Below are positions 48,769 through 56,227 of a stretch of DNA of 57,975 bases, in pieces (within the stretch, counting starts at the first letter, position 1; each line of letters starts with the position of its first letter). The position numbers were made by a program, and so were the translations under genes. A model generated the notes under the pieces. The model saw only the letters and a list, made by a program, of their open reading frames with translations. It ran no database searches and was not told where the DNA came from. The stretch spans positions 1 through 57,975 of the forward strand of contig DALYDX010000003.1 of NCBI GenBank assembly GCA_031972835.1, written 5' to 3'. The DNA comes from CAZLWF01 sp031972835 (lineage in GTDB: Bacteria > Patescibacteriota > Minisyncoccia > Phycocordibacterales > UBA9973).

Positions 48769-49071
48769 ATGGAAAACTTTATTTTAAAGTCATCAATGAA
48801 TTTTACAAACATTTTAAATTGCATTGAGGGCAATCTGCCAATCAGTGAAGATCAATTTATAAACCTTAAAAAGAAATTTAAAAAACGCCCATATCCTTTT
48901 GCCCCTACTCAGTTTTTTTGCTTAATTGAAAATACAAATAAAAACTTGGATATTTGTATTTTAAGTAAATTAGGAAATCAAATAGATGAGGAGAGGGTGC
49001 CCTATACCCTATTAAATCAAAAAAGTATGTTTTTTGATGGAGATGTGTTTTACTTCAATCGCAAAAAATAA
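48769..49071 (+). CDS. Small hypothetical protein, 100 aa
   Basis: TTGACA and a TATGTTAT-like box precede the ATG. Soluble, basic N-terminal half (EDQFINLKKKFKKRPYPFAPTQFFCLIE), no motif recognised. Terminator after it is shared with the CCA-adding enzyme gene on the other strand. Confidence 0.65.
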   Translation: MENFILKSSMNFTNILNCIEGNLPISEDQFINLKKKFKKRPYPFAPTQFFCLIENTNKNLDICILSKLGNQIDEERVPYTLLNQKSMFFDGDVFYFNRKK

Positions 49072-49103
49072 ACAAAAACGAGCCAATTGGCTCGTTTTAT
49101 TTA
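49072..49103. terminator. Bidirectional terminator
   Basis: AAAACGAGCCAATTGGCTCGTTTT palindromic stem (AACGAGCC/GGCTCGTT) between convergent genes. Confidence 0.85.
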
Positions 49104-49105
49104 TT

Positions 49106-50584
49106 CTATACCCTATGTTTCTTGTGTAATTCCTCTATCTCTTTTTCTTCCGCCTCATCTTTTGTTTGCCTTGCTTTCTCCCCGAGCTTTTTCAATTCTT
49201 CATCTGACAAATCGTTTAACTCCCCTACTCTTTTATCAAGATACTCACGAGTATTTTTTATAGGATCATCCAATACTTCTTCAAGAAGTGAATTTAGAAT
49301 CCAACCCATTCGTGGTCCGGGTTTTACAGCGAGCTCACCCATCAAAATATTTCCATCAACAACAAGTTGCGAAACAGATATAGGATCACGAAGCACTTGT
49401 TCGATCATCGCATGGTACTTACGCAATCGATACGGCGCTTCCACTTTAGCCATACCAACACGGTCGCACTCACGAACATTCATAAGAGTCCAGATATTTT
49501 CTACCCCAACGTTACGAACAACTCTTCGCACAGCAGAAAGTGTAATCTGTTCTGTGTCAGAGAAGAACATATGATATCGCACAAGGCTCGTTACAAGTTC
49601 AGTTGTATCTTTTGGAAAACGCATTCTCTCCATTATTACGCGTGCCATACGAGCACCGACAACTTCGTGCCCGTAAAACGTGTAAGCTTTTTTCACGCCA
49701 GCCCTTCGAGTCTTAGGTTTGCCCACGTCATGAAATAGAGCAGAGAGCCTGATCTCAAGTGGCCAATTTTTATCTGCTGCATGCTGAAGTGCTTGGAGTA
49801 AATGTTCATATACATCGAATTTGTGCGCACCTCCCTGTTCGCAACCGATCCCTTGTTCTAGTTCTGGAATTATATATCTGAGCATCCCAGTTTTTTGGAG
49901 CATGGCTATTCCTACCATTGGCTCAGGAGACATTATAATTTTTACAAATTCATCGCGGATTCTTTCCATTGAAATTTCTGAAATACTTTGGGCAGTTTCA
50001 ACAATGGATTGTAGGGTGTCGCTTTCTATCGCAAAACCAAGCTCACAAGAAAAGCGGATTGCGCGGATCATGCGCAAGGCGTCTTCAGTGAACCTATCGG
50101 ACGACTTACCTACGGTACGTATAGTTTTGACCTGTATGTCCTTTAGGCCCTCAAATAGGTCAATTAGTGCCTCTGTAGAGGTACTGTATGCCAATGCATT
50201 GACTGTAAAATCCCGTCTTTTTAAGTCATCTTCTATATTTTCACTAAAGGACACGGAATCTGGGTGTCTTTTATCTGAATACTTCCCTTCAATTCTATAT
50301 GGCGTTATCTCTATTTGTCTGATGGTCTTATCTTCAACATCTTCCAAGATAACCGCCACTGTGCCATAAGTATTTTCATATACTGCTTTTGTATACAGAG
50401 GAATAATCTGCTCTGGTTTAGCATTTGTAGTTATGTCCCAGTCTTTTGGTTTACGACCCAGGATCAGATCACGCACACACCCGCCCACGATAAAAGCCTC
50501 AAAACCAGACTTTTCCAGAGTTTCGATAGTGTTTAGTATTTCAATTGGTATACTCCCCTTTTCTATTTTTTGGTTTATGCTCAT
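49106..50584 (-). CDS. cca: CCA-adding tRNA nucleotidyltransferase with HD domain
   Basis: 492 aa, class II nucleotidyltransferase: FEAFIVGGCVRDLILGRKPKDWDITTNA (GG and DxD metal site), RDFTVNALAYS, RFTEDALRMIRAIRFS, then an HD domain (LSALFHDVGKPKTR; GHEVVGARMARVIMERMRFP) and a helical tail with a charged C-terminus. It adds CCA to tRNA 3' ends, needed here because no tRNA in the window encodes CCA. The ATG is 18 nt after the Arg(TCG) RNA element on the same strand, so tRNA, element and enzyme may share one transcript. Confidence 0.95.
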   Translation of the reverse strand: MSINQKIEKGSIPIEILNTIETLEKSGFEAFIVGGCVRDLILGRKPKDWDITTNAKPEQIIPLYTKAVYENTYGTVAVILEDVEDKTIRQIEITPYRIEGKYSDKRHPDSVSFSENIEDDLKRRDFTVNALAYSTSTEALIDLFEGLKDIQVKTIRTVGKSSDRFTEDALRMIRAIRFSCELGFAIESDTLQSIVETAQSISEISMERIRDEFVKIIMSPEPMVGIAMLQKTGMLRYIIPELEQGIGCEQGGAHKFDVYEHLLQALQHAADKNWPLEIRLSALFHDVGKPKTRRAGVKKAYTFYGHEVVGARMARVIMERMRFPKDTTELVTSLVRYHMFFSDTEQITLSAVRRVVRNVGVENIWTLMNVRECDRVGMAKVEAPYRLRKYHAMIEQVLRDPISVSQLVVDGNILMGELAVKPGPRMGWILNSLLEEVLDDPIKNTREYLDKRVGELNDLSDEELKKLGEKARQTKDEAEEKEIEELHKKHRV

Positions 50585-50601
50585 ATGAAACAGCTCTTTG
50601 T

Positions 50602-50687
50602 GGTCAGGAATAATTTTTTGCTAAAAATTTTCCCGACCCTGGCTCGTGCCGTCGCACTCCGCCTTGCACAAAGTACCCCATACTTTG
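50602..50687 (-). ncRNA. tRNA-trailing structured RNA element, Arg(TCG) copy
   Basis: After tRNA-Arg(TCG): hairpin GCACAAAGTA/TACTTTGTGC, then AGGCGGA, hairpin GTGC-GACG-GCAC, GAGCC, and hairpin GGTCGGGAA ... TTCCTGACC with bulged A and short loop. The 3-bp helix is GGC/GCC here instead of GAC/GTC, a compensatory change. Ends 18 nt before the cca start. Confidence 0.8.
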
Positions 50688-50759
50688 TGCACCCAGAGGG
50701 ATTCGAACCCCCAACAACGGTTCCGAAGACCGGTATGATATCCATTTCACTATGGGTGC
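50688..50759 (-). tRNA. tRNA-Arg (TCG)
   Basis: Acceptor GCACCCA/TGGGTGC, D-arm GTGAAATGGATATCAT, anticodon loop CTTCGGA (TCG), T-arm GGGTTCGAATCCC, discriminator A, no encoded CCA. Confidence 0.95.
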
Positions 50760-50935
50760 AGCTAAATAACTATTAATTTAACCCTTTGATTATACATTTT
50801 TTTGACAATTTGTATATAGAATAGTAAAAATCATAATTTGCACTTTATATTGGAAACAAGTATAATTTTGAACAGTTTTTATATATTAAGTTTTATTTCA
50901 ATAGAAAAGTTGAAGTTTAATTTAATCGAATAATT

Positions 50936-51006
50936 GCGGGATTGGTTTAGTGGTAGAACACGTCCTTGCCAAGGATGAGACAGGAGTCCGATTCTCCTAT
51001 CCCGCA
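50936..51006 (+). tRNA. tRNA-Gly (GCC)
   Basis: Acceptor GCGGGAT/ATCCCGC, D-arm GGTTTAGTGGTAGAAC, anticodon loop TTGCCAA (GCC), T-arm AGTCCGATTCT (C instead of T at the second loop position), discriminator A. No structured element follows. Confidence 0.95.
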
Positions 51007-51258
51007 CAGTATCAAATCTGTAAATTAGATTTTGTAATATTTCCCAAAGAGTGAATTTATATGTCCTTTATAACTTGTCTTTTACACACAAAAAACCCTT
51101 ATTTTTCAACAAAATGTGGATAACTGTGTGTACATAGTGTATAAAGGACATTGATTTTGACTAATGAACTTTTGTTTATATGGCAATAAAGTCTTGATAA
51201 ACAAGGGTAAAATAGAATTATAGTATTAAGAAACACTTTTTATGTCCGATAAATAGCA
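51007..51258. other. AT-rich intergenic region with a DnaA box, possible origin-proximal site
   Basis: No gene. It holds an exact DnaA box TGTGGATAA (51115-51123) and a 12-bp inverted repeat ATGTCCTTTATA (51061-51072) / TATAAAGGACAT (51140-51151) around it. It borders the parS cluster on the right. Confidence 0.5.
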
Positions 51259-51280
51259 ATATGTTTCACGTGAAACATAT
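51259..51280. promoter_or_regulatory. parS site (ParB binding), perfect palindrome
   Basis: TGTTTCACGTGAAACA at 51262-51277 is the textbook parS consensus; the palindrome extends three bases further on each side. Confidence 0.9.
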
Positions 51281-51285
51281 TTAGA

Positions 51286-51301
51286 TGTTACACATGAAAC
51301 T
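51286..51301. promoter_or_regulatory. parS-like site
   Basis: TGTTACACATGAAACT, two to three differences from the parS consensus. Confidence 0.6.
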
Positions 51302-51320
51302 TTAGCCTATTTTATAAGAT

Positions 51321-51336
51321 TGTTACACATGAAACA
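51321..51336. promoter_or_regulatory. parS-like site touching the 51336 start codon
   Basis: TGTTACACATGAAACA; its last base is the A of the methyltransferase ATG. Confidence 0.65.
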
Positions 51337-51941
51337 TGAACAAAGCAGAAAAAACCGTAGAATCATATAGTAATAACTGCGACGAATTCGCAAATGAATT
51401 TAACTCATCTGGAACTCGGACAAAGGATGTTGATCTTGCTTTCTCATTGAATAAGTCTAATTCCGAAAATGTTCTAGAAGTGGGCTGTGGTAACGGTCGA
51501 GATGCTAAATACATAACAAAATTAACTAATAGTTACACGGGGATAGATCCTTCAGAAAAATTCATAAGACTAACAAGAAAAAATGTTTCACATGGAACAT
51601 TGTTGGTGGAATTTGCACAAAATCTCGAATTTAAACCTGACTCCTTTGGGATAGTATTTGCATTTGCAAGCTTACTTCATCTTAAAAAGGAAGATTTTAA
51701 AGGTATTATGGACAAAGCTTATCTTTGGTTAAAGCCTGGTGGGGTATTTTACATATCTCTCAAAAAAGGAGAGTACCGGGAGTTGGAAAAGATTGGCAAA
51801 TATGGTGAAACTAGATATTTCTATTTCTATGAACTCAAAGATATCTTAGATATCAAAGGAGGTCTTGAACTTACGTTTCATGAAGAGAAACATTTCAAGA
51901 ATGATACTTGGTTGGAAGTAGTTTTAATAAAGCCTATTTAG
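51336..51941 (+). CDS. Class I SAM-dependent methyltransferase
   Basis: 201 aa. VLEVGCGNGRDAKYITKLTNSYTGIDPSEKFIRL gives motif I and the acidic end of strand two; FGIVFAFASLLHLKKEDF and AYLWLKPGGVFYISLKKGEY complete the fold. Small-molecule or protein target unknown. The gene lies inside a ParB-site cluster: one parS-like site touches its ATG, one lies in its coding part (51584-51599) and one touches the next gene's ATG. Confidence 0.88.
   Translation: MNKAEKTVESYSNNCDEFANEFNSSGTRTKDVDLAFSLNKSNSENVLEVGCGNGRDAKYITKLTNSYTGIDPSEKFIRLTRKNVSHGTLLVEFAQNLEFKPDSFGIVFAFASLLHLKKEDFKGIMDKAYLWLKPGGVFYISLKKGEYRELEKIGKYGETRYFYFYELKDILDIKGGLELTFHEEKHFKNDTWLEVVLIKPI
51584..51599. promoter_or_regulatory. parS-like site inside the methyltransferase gene
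   Basis: TGTTTCACATGGAACA, two differences from consensus. Confidence 0.6.
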
Positions 51942-51955
51942 TTACACATGAAACA
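51940..51955. promoter_or_regulatory. parS-like site touching the YraN start codon
   Basis: AGTTACACATGAAACA; its last base is the A of the ATG at 51955, the same arrangement as at 51321-51336. Confidence 0.6.
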
Positions 51956-52329
51956 TGCCTAAGGTATTTACTTCGAAATCTCAAAGGAAAGGGGAGTTGG
52001 GCGAAGATTTAGCTTGTAGGTTTCTCATGAAACATGGGTACGAAGTAGTGGAGCGTAACTACACTAGAAGACTAGGGGAGATAGATATTGTCGCCAAAAA
52101 GGATAAAAAGCTTTATTTTATAGAGGTAAAATCAGTTTCTTTCTATACAACAATACGACCCGAGGAGAATATGCACCCCATGAAACTCAAAAAAATCTAT
52201 CGGACAATAGAGCTATACATAGAGGAGAAAAATCTAAAGGACATTGACTGGCAATTAGACTTAGTGTGTGTCCTTTTGGATGAGGTGGGTAAGAAAGCAA
52301 AATTTAGAATAATAGAAAATATTGTTTAA
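51955..52329 (+). CDS. YraN/UPF0102 family endonuclease-like protein
   Basis: 124 aa: KGELGEDLACRFLMKHGYEVVERNYTRRLGEIDIVAKKDKKLYFIEVKSV shows the restriction endonuclease-like core with Glu, Asp and ExK. Family members occur beside RNase HII and methyltransferase genes and may act on branched DNA. Here it follows the methyltransferase by 13 bp, with a parS-like site over its start; another near match (52020-52034) lies in its coding part. Confidence 0.92.
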   Translation: MPKVFTSKSQRKGELGEDLACRFLMKHGYEVVERNYTRRLGEIDIVAKKDKKLYFIEVKSVSFYTTIRPEENMHPMKLKKIYRTIELYIEEKNLKDIDWQLDLVCVLLDEVGKKAKFRIIENIV

Positions 52330-52518
52330 AAAAATACCACACATTTTTTTCATACAAGTCAAATCAGAAGATTGTTGACCACAAAAAAGATTATCTAAAA
52401 ATATTACAACGATTTTAATAAACCCAATAAATATTGGGTATTGTCAAAAAATATAAAAGGTGTAGTATTTTATATGTTCTTTACATAATTTTTTTCACAC
52501 AAAAAAATAGAGTATCTT

Positions 52519-52956
52519 ATGACCACTATCACTAAGAAGAAAAAGTCTCCAGTTTTTGAGGCACTAGAGATTGAAATCTCAGCCCAATTACCCACAATCC
52601 GAGAGATCGGAACAAAAGCGAACGACAAGGAATTCAAAGCCTTGGGAATCGCGATCGAGAGCGCCTTGCAAGCCCCTGTTATAGGTGAGTTTAAATACCC
52701 ACACGACTTAAATAAGTCCCTCATGGCTTATATGGAAAAAAAGGACGACATTGAAAGAGCGTCGGCAAAAGCTTTTATAAAAAAAATAAAAGAAAAGTTG
52801 ATGAGGTGGGCAAAAGACAGCTCCCTTAGTCCAGTTGAAAAAACAGTGGTGACACTGATACTGGCATTGATTGATGCTTTTCGAAACAATAATTTCACAC
52901 GTTCAGTGAACTTATTGTTTCAAACAGCAAACAAATCTGCTTTTAAGAAAGTGTAA
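52519..52956 (+). CDS. Hypothetical helical protein, 145 aa
   Basis: No family recognised. Mostly helical and basic (EALEIEISAQLPTIREIGTKANDKEFKALGIAIESALQ; KAFIKKIKEKLMRWAKDSSLSPVEKTVVTLILALIDAFRNN). No signal peptide. Preceded by ~190 bp of AT-rich DNA without a gene. Own terminator follows. Confidence 0.7.
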   Translation: MTTITKKKKSPVFEALEIEISAQLPTIREIGTKANDKEFKALGIAIESALQAPVIGEFKYPHDLNKSLMAYMEKKDDIERASAKAFIKKIKEKLMRWAKDSSLSPVEKTVVTLILALIDAFRNNNFTRSVNLLFQTANKSAFKKV

Positions 52957-52963
52957 GATAACT

Positions 52964-52994
52964 TTTAAACCCCTTTTTAGGGGTTTTTCTTTTG
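52964..52994. terminator. Bidirectional terminator
   Basis: AAACCCC/GGGGTTT stem with TTTTTCTTTT; ends the 52519 gene and, on the minus strand, tRNA-Gly(TCC). Confidence 0.78.
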
Positions 52995-53065
52995 TGCGGG
53001 ATAAGGGAATCGAACCCTTGATTTCAGTTTGGAAAACTGAAGTTATACCATTTAACTAATCCCGC
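52995..53065 (-). tRNA. tRNA-Gly (TCC)
   Basis: Acceptor GCGGGAT/ATCCCGC, anticodon loop TTTCCAA (TCC), T-arm AGGGTTCGATTCCCT, discriminator A. Ordinary terminator follows, no structured element. Confidence 0.95.
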
Positions 53066-53178
53066 ATATTCTTGTACTATGCGATATTAACATTGAAATG
53101 CTTTTCATGCAAAACCAAACTTATTAAAACTTGAAAATTAAGGATATCTCGGCTATACTGAGCGCTCAAGCAAAACAT

Positions 53179-53249
53179 CGGGGTGTAGTATATCGGTAGT
53201 ATATGTGTTTTGGGAACACAAGGGCAGGGTTCGATTCCCTGCACCCCGA
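53179..53249 (+). tRNA. tRNA-Pro (TGG)
   Basis: Acceptor CGGGGTG/CACCCCG, D-arm GTATATCGGTAGTAT, anticodon loop TTTGGGA (TGG), T-arm CAGGGTTCGATTCCCTG, discriminator A, no encoded CCA. Confidence 0.95.
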
Positions 53250-53432
53250 CAAAAAAAGAATTCAGCCTTTGGGCTGTTTTCTTTTTTTGTCGGGGTGAGC
53301 AAGCAAACCACTTTGCTTGCATCAGGGTGAAGTTGGGATGGGGTCCAACCGCAAGACCTTTTTAGATAGAATTGAGTGGATACGAAATTATATTAAAAAG
53401 GTATACTGTTCCTATAAGGAAAGATTCCTTAC
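53250..53432 (+). ncRNA. tRNA-trailing structured RNA element, divergent Pro copy
   Basis: After tRNA-Pro a long hairpin grows from the tRNA end (CCCGACAAAAAAAGAA/TTCTTTTTTTGTCGGG), then GCAAGCA/TGCTTGC, then GTTGGGA...TCCAAC. At 53395-53432 the domain II block GGTATACTGTTCCTATAAGG is shared with the His and Lys copies. The AGACGGA core is not clearly kept. Confidence 0.55.
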
Positions 53433-53479
53433 TTATTCAACAATAATCAATCTATCAAACTCTTTGTTCTGATTTGGTA

Positions 53480-53485
53480 TATAAT
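53480..53485 (+). promoter_or_regulatory. -10 box of leaderless small gene
   Basis: TATAAT ends 6 nt before the ATG at 53492. Confidence 0.6.
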
Positions 53486-53491
53486 TAGAAA

Positions 53492-53644
53492 ATGGACAAA
53501 ATTAAGCCACCGGAAAAGAAAAAAGAAGGGGATCAAGTTGACCCAGAGGGCATACCAAAAAAAGACGATGATAAGATCATCCCCGGAGAACAAAACAAAG
53601 AATCAAACCCAAATCCACCAAACAATCCAAACGAAAAAAAATAA
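53492..53644 (+). CDS. Small disordered protein, 50 aa
   Basis: Short gene with its own -10 box and a terminator right after the stop codon. The product is almost only Lys, Glu, Asp, Pro and Asn (MDKIKPPEKKKEGDQVDPEG...), so intrinsically disordered. An overlapping longer frame at 53538 has worse codon usage and starts inside this gene, so I take this short frame as real. It resembles the 53-aa protein at 54755 in composition and gene layout. Confidence 0.7.
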   Translation: MDKIKPPEKKKEGDQVDPEGIPKKDDDKIIPGEQNKESNPNPPNNPNEKK

Positions 53645-53680
53645 AAAATCATCCCGTGCCTACGGGGTGATTTTTGTTAC
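53645..53680 (+). terminator. Terminator of the 53492 gene
   Basis: AAAATCATCCCGT/ACGGGGTGATTTTT stem with T-run, starting right after the stop codon. Confidence 0.85.
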
Positions 53681-53726
53681 TTGCAATATACTCAAAACAG
53701 GAGTACAAAGAGTTAAATATTGTTCT

Positions 53727-54701
53727 ATGAAAAATACCCGAGTTTGGAGTGGTTCACGAAACTATTCGAAAATTTTATTTTTTATAAATCTAATAAATAT
53801 AATTTCAAAGATTGTAATATATCTGACACTTGCACCCTTGGTACTATTTGTAGTCTTGTGGATTGTGATCTTTCTATATGGGAATCTTTTTGAAAGAGGG
53901 GAATATGATGTTTCTGTTGAAATATTTAGCTTACTTTCACCAGAGACAATACACTATACTAGCGGTGACCCAGAAACAGATATTATTGTGAATTATTACG
54001 CCGGCAAAGAAGATGTTGGTAGAGACTGGAAGGTTATGCAGTTCTATCAAGATACACTTTTCAGGCTAAATAATTCTATTTCTGGATCAGATGAAAAGAA
54101 AGATAGTATTAAACGTGTCATTAGAAGGTTTGAATCAATGTCTTACGATGAGTTTGACGAGTATCTACTAGTAAAAGGGGTAGATATAGGGAAAAGATTT
54201 TATTTTGCATCAGACAGCTTAAACCGGGATGCAACATACCATGCTATATGGAAAATATATCTTTCGCTAGGTGCCCCAAAGCTAACGTATTGCCCAAATT
54301 CAAAAGTTTTCCCTATGCAATACGCAGATGCATTCTATGATCCATTTCACGACAGGATACTCCTCACAAAACTACTTGAGGAACACATAGACTCAATTCA
54401 AAATTGTTATGTATGGAATCCGGATTTATTTCTAGAAGAATTGGGACACGCAAAACAATTTAGAGAAAAACCTGCAACCTCGCTTTCCAAATATTTCTAT
54501 GGAATGCTACATTCTGGACTTGTATCAATATGGTCTTGTATATCTGAAGAGAAAAATAAATCTTGGAATGGGGCTTACGGTATGGAGTACATTCGAAGAG
54601 GTTCGTTTGAACGAGAAGCTCATTTAGAACTCGGAGGTTTATACAAACAAATGTTCTATTCTTCTATTATGTTCTCTTCATATGAAGACTTATTTTACTG
54701 A
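53727..54701 (+). CDS. Membrane-anchored protein with an EELGHA motif
   Basis: Start at 53727 (MKNTRVWSGSRNYSK), because upstream sequence of this frame runs through another gene and its terminator. 324 aa: one membrane helix (IVIYLTLAPLVLFVVLWIVIFLYG) then an outer domain of ~270 residues. FLEELGHAKQFREK resembles the HExGH zinc-protease helix but with Glu for the first His, followed by more acidic and His residues (REAHLELGG). Could be a degenerate or variant metallopeptidase. No family recognised. Confidence 0.75.
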   Translation: MKNTRVWSGSRNYSKILFFINLINIISKIVIYLTLAPLVLFVVLWIVIFLYGNLFERGEYDVSVEIFSLLSPETIHYTSGDPETDIIVNYYAGKEDVGRDWKVMQFYQDTLFRLNNSISGSDEKKDSIKRVIRRFESMSYDEFDEYLLVKGVDIGKRFYFASDSLNRDATYHAIWKIYLSLGAPKLTYCPNSKVFPMQYADAFYDPFHDRILLTKLLEEHIDSIQNCYVWNPDLFLEELGHAKQFREKPATSLSKYFYGMLHSGLVSIWSCISEEKNKSWNGAYGMEYIRRGSFEREAHLELGGLYKQMFYSSIMFSSYEDLFY

Positions 54702-54703
54702 AA

Positions 54704-54738
54704 TCCACCACCTATGTGGTGGATTTTTATTTTAATTT
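54704..54738 (+). terminator. Terminator of the 53727 gene
   Basis: AAATCCACCACCTATGTGGTGGATTT stem with T-rich tail. Confidence 0.82.
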
Positions 54739-54742
54739 GGAA

Positions 54743-54748
54743 TATAGT
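54743..54748 (+). promoter_or_regulatory. -10 box of leaderless small gene
   Basis: TATAGT ends 6 nt before the ATG at 54755. Confidence 0.55.
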
Positions 54749-54754
54749 CAGGAT

Positions 54755-54916
54755 ATGGAAAATATTTTAAATACAGAGAGCCAGGGGACACATGAATCAT
54801 ATGCACCAGCTAACGCTCCAGATAGCAGTGATCAAAAATACCCACAAGGAGGTGAGCGCGAGAATCATAGAAATCATGAGCCAGCAAAAGAGCCTGGTAC
54901 TCCTGAAAAACAATAA
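54755..54916 (+). CDS. Small disordered protein, 53 aa
   Basis: Start at 54755 (MENILNTESQGTHESY), since the -10 box lies directly before it and a longer frame would begin in the preceding terminator. Composition is dominated by Glu, Pro, Asn, Ser and His with no hydrophobic core, so disordered. A terminator follows. Its layout (leaderless, tiny, terminator) mirrors the 53492 gene. Function unknown. Confidence 0.68.
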   Translation: MENILNTESQGTHESYAPANAPDSSDQKYPQGGERENHRNHEPAKEPGTPEKQ

Positions 54917-54929
54917 AAATTAAAAAAAG

Positions 54930-54962
54930 AAAAAAACCGGGGATAGGACCGGTTTTTTTCTT
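54930..54962. terminator. Bidirectional terminator
   Basis: AAAAACCGG...CCGGTTTTT stem between the 54755 gene (+) and the HU gene (-). Confidence 0.82.
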
Positions 54963-54990
54963 ATACTTTTTTCTCTCGAGAGAAAAATTA

Positions 54991-55266
54991 TTAACCTTTG
55001 ACTGCGTCTTTGAACGCTTTTGCTGCGCGAAACTTTGGGACTTTAGTTGCAAGTACTTTTACTTGCTCACCTGTCTTTGGGTTGCGAGCCATACGAGCTG
55101 CACGATCTTTTACAGAAAAGATTCCGAGACCTGCGATTGAAACTTCACCTCCTTTTTTCAAAGTACCGATGATTGCGTCAATCAAGCCGTCCACGATTTC
55201 TTCAGCCTGCACTTTTGTGCCGCCAACTTTTCCATGAACCCATTCAACCAATGCTTGTTTATTCAT
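54991..55266 (-). CDS. hup: HU-type DNA-binding protein
   Basis: 91 aa: MNKQALVEWVHGKVGGTKVQAEEIVDGLIDAI, GEVSIAGLGIFSVKDRAARMARNPKTGEQVKVLATKVPKFRAAKAFKDAV. The GxFxV...RxxRxxRNPxTG arm is the DNA-bending beta ribbon of HU/IHF. It compacts and bends DNA. Monocistronic. Confidence 0.97.
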   Translation of the reverse strand: MNKQALVEWVHGKVGGTKVQAEEIVDGLIDAIIGTLKKGGEVSIAGLGIFSVKDRAARMARNPKTGEQVKVLATKVPKFRAAKAFKDAVKG

Positions 55267-55405
55267 ATCTAGTTTTAGTGGTAACTAAGTGGTAATAAAC
55301 GACCCGCTTTAAGATCCCCGCCATGAGGGAATCGTTATATGCTTGCTAATAGTATAGCTCCGCCCCAAATTTACGCAAGCAGGCAAAGGGATTTGGCGAC
55401 TTTTG

Positions 55406-56179
55406 CTATTTTGCATCTCCCCACGCGATCTTGTAGAGCGACTCAAGGAGGTTTGCGATCTTAGAGTTCTTGATCGTAATAGAGTGCAAACCACTATCCC
55501 AGACAGTAAAGCACACTGTATCACCGAAAATAGAAGCCTGGACCTCAGGATTGTAAATTTCTTTTGGTAATGATCTAACTTCTCGCGCTTTGCCTAGAGC
55601 ATCGAGCTTTTCTGCCTCTGTCATAGGGCCCTCTGGCATAAGAATATATGACTTTATTCCTTTTTTTATACGCATTTTTCTATAATCTGCCAATCTATCG
55701 CGAGCTACTGTAAATTTCTCTGGATCTCCGCCTAGGCGATACACATCTTTGTGTCTCCCTTCAAGGGAAGCATAAAAAGTTTTAACAAATCCATCTTCTC
55801 CGCGAAGTTCTTCCACAATAATCGGTTCCTCACCTTTTTCTGTAGCAAAAAGGGCATTTAGCTCTGGGAGTGTTTGCTCCAGTATACTTTTTCGTTCATT
55901 TAGAATATTTTGATCGAATTCGACCAAAGACCTGATTCGCTCAGGAGTGTCTATATAAAAAAGTCTACGTTTACCTTGCTTGTGTACAAGCACAACTCCA
56001 CGTTCCACCAGCTCCTCTGTTGCAAGGTGGACACTAGAACGGGGAAGACCAACAGATTTTGCTAGATCTTGAATGGATAGAAGTCCCACACCTAGAAGTG
56101 CAGAAAATACTTCTATTTGAGTTCTATCCAAACCCGCCTTACGAAGAGAAGATTTAAATTCTTGAGATAATTGTTTCAT
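55406..56179 (-). CDS. TrmB-family transcriptional regulator
   Basis: 257 aa. Winged helix LRKAGLDRTQIEVFSALLGVGLLSIQDLAKSVGLPRSSVHLATEELVERGVVLVHKQGKRRLFYIDTPE, a coiled coil (LVEFDQNILNERKSILEQTLPELNALF), and an effector-like region (DTVCFTVWDSGLHSITIKNSKIANLLESLYKIAW). Third paralogue in the window. It is divergent from the 830-nt noncoding unit, with the two promoters ~20-60 bp apart, so it may control that RNA (inference). Confidence 0.88.
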   Translation of the reverse strand: MKQLSQEFKSSLRKAGLDRTQIEVFSALLGVGLLSIQDLAKSVGLPRSSVHLATEELVERGVVLVHKQGKRRLFYIDTPERIRSLVEFDQNILNERKSILEQTLPELNALFATEKGEEPIIVEELRGEDGFVKTFYASLEGRHKDVYRLGGDPEKFTVARDRLADYRKMRIKKGIKSYILMPEGPMTEAEKLDALGKAREVRSLPKEIYNPEVQASIFGDTVCFTVWDSGLHSITIKNSKIANLLESLYKIAWGDAK

Positions 56180-56227
56180 AAAATGACAGAAATCTTTGAC
56201 AAATTTATATTAAATCCAATAAAACTC

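Noticed and set aside
2023..53432. Interpreting the tRNA-trailing elements as ordinary terminators
   Set aside because: The first hairpin could be read so, but the conserved core and the last hairpin have no T-run and covary, and genes follow on the same strand.
53538..53726. N-terminal extension of the 53727 gene
   Set aside because: It overlaps the 53492 small gene in another frame and crosses that gene's terminator.
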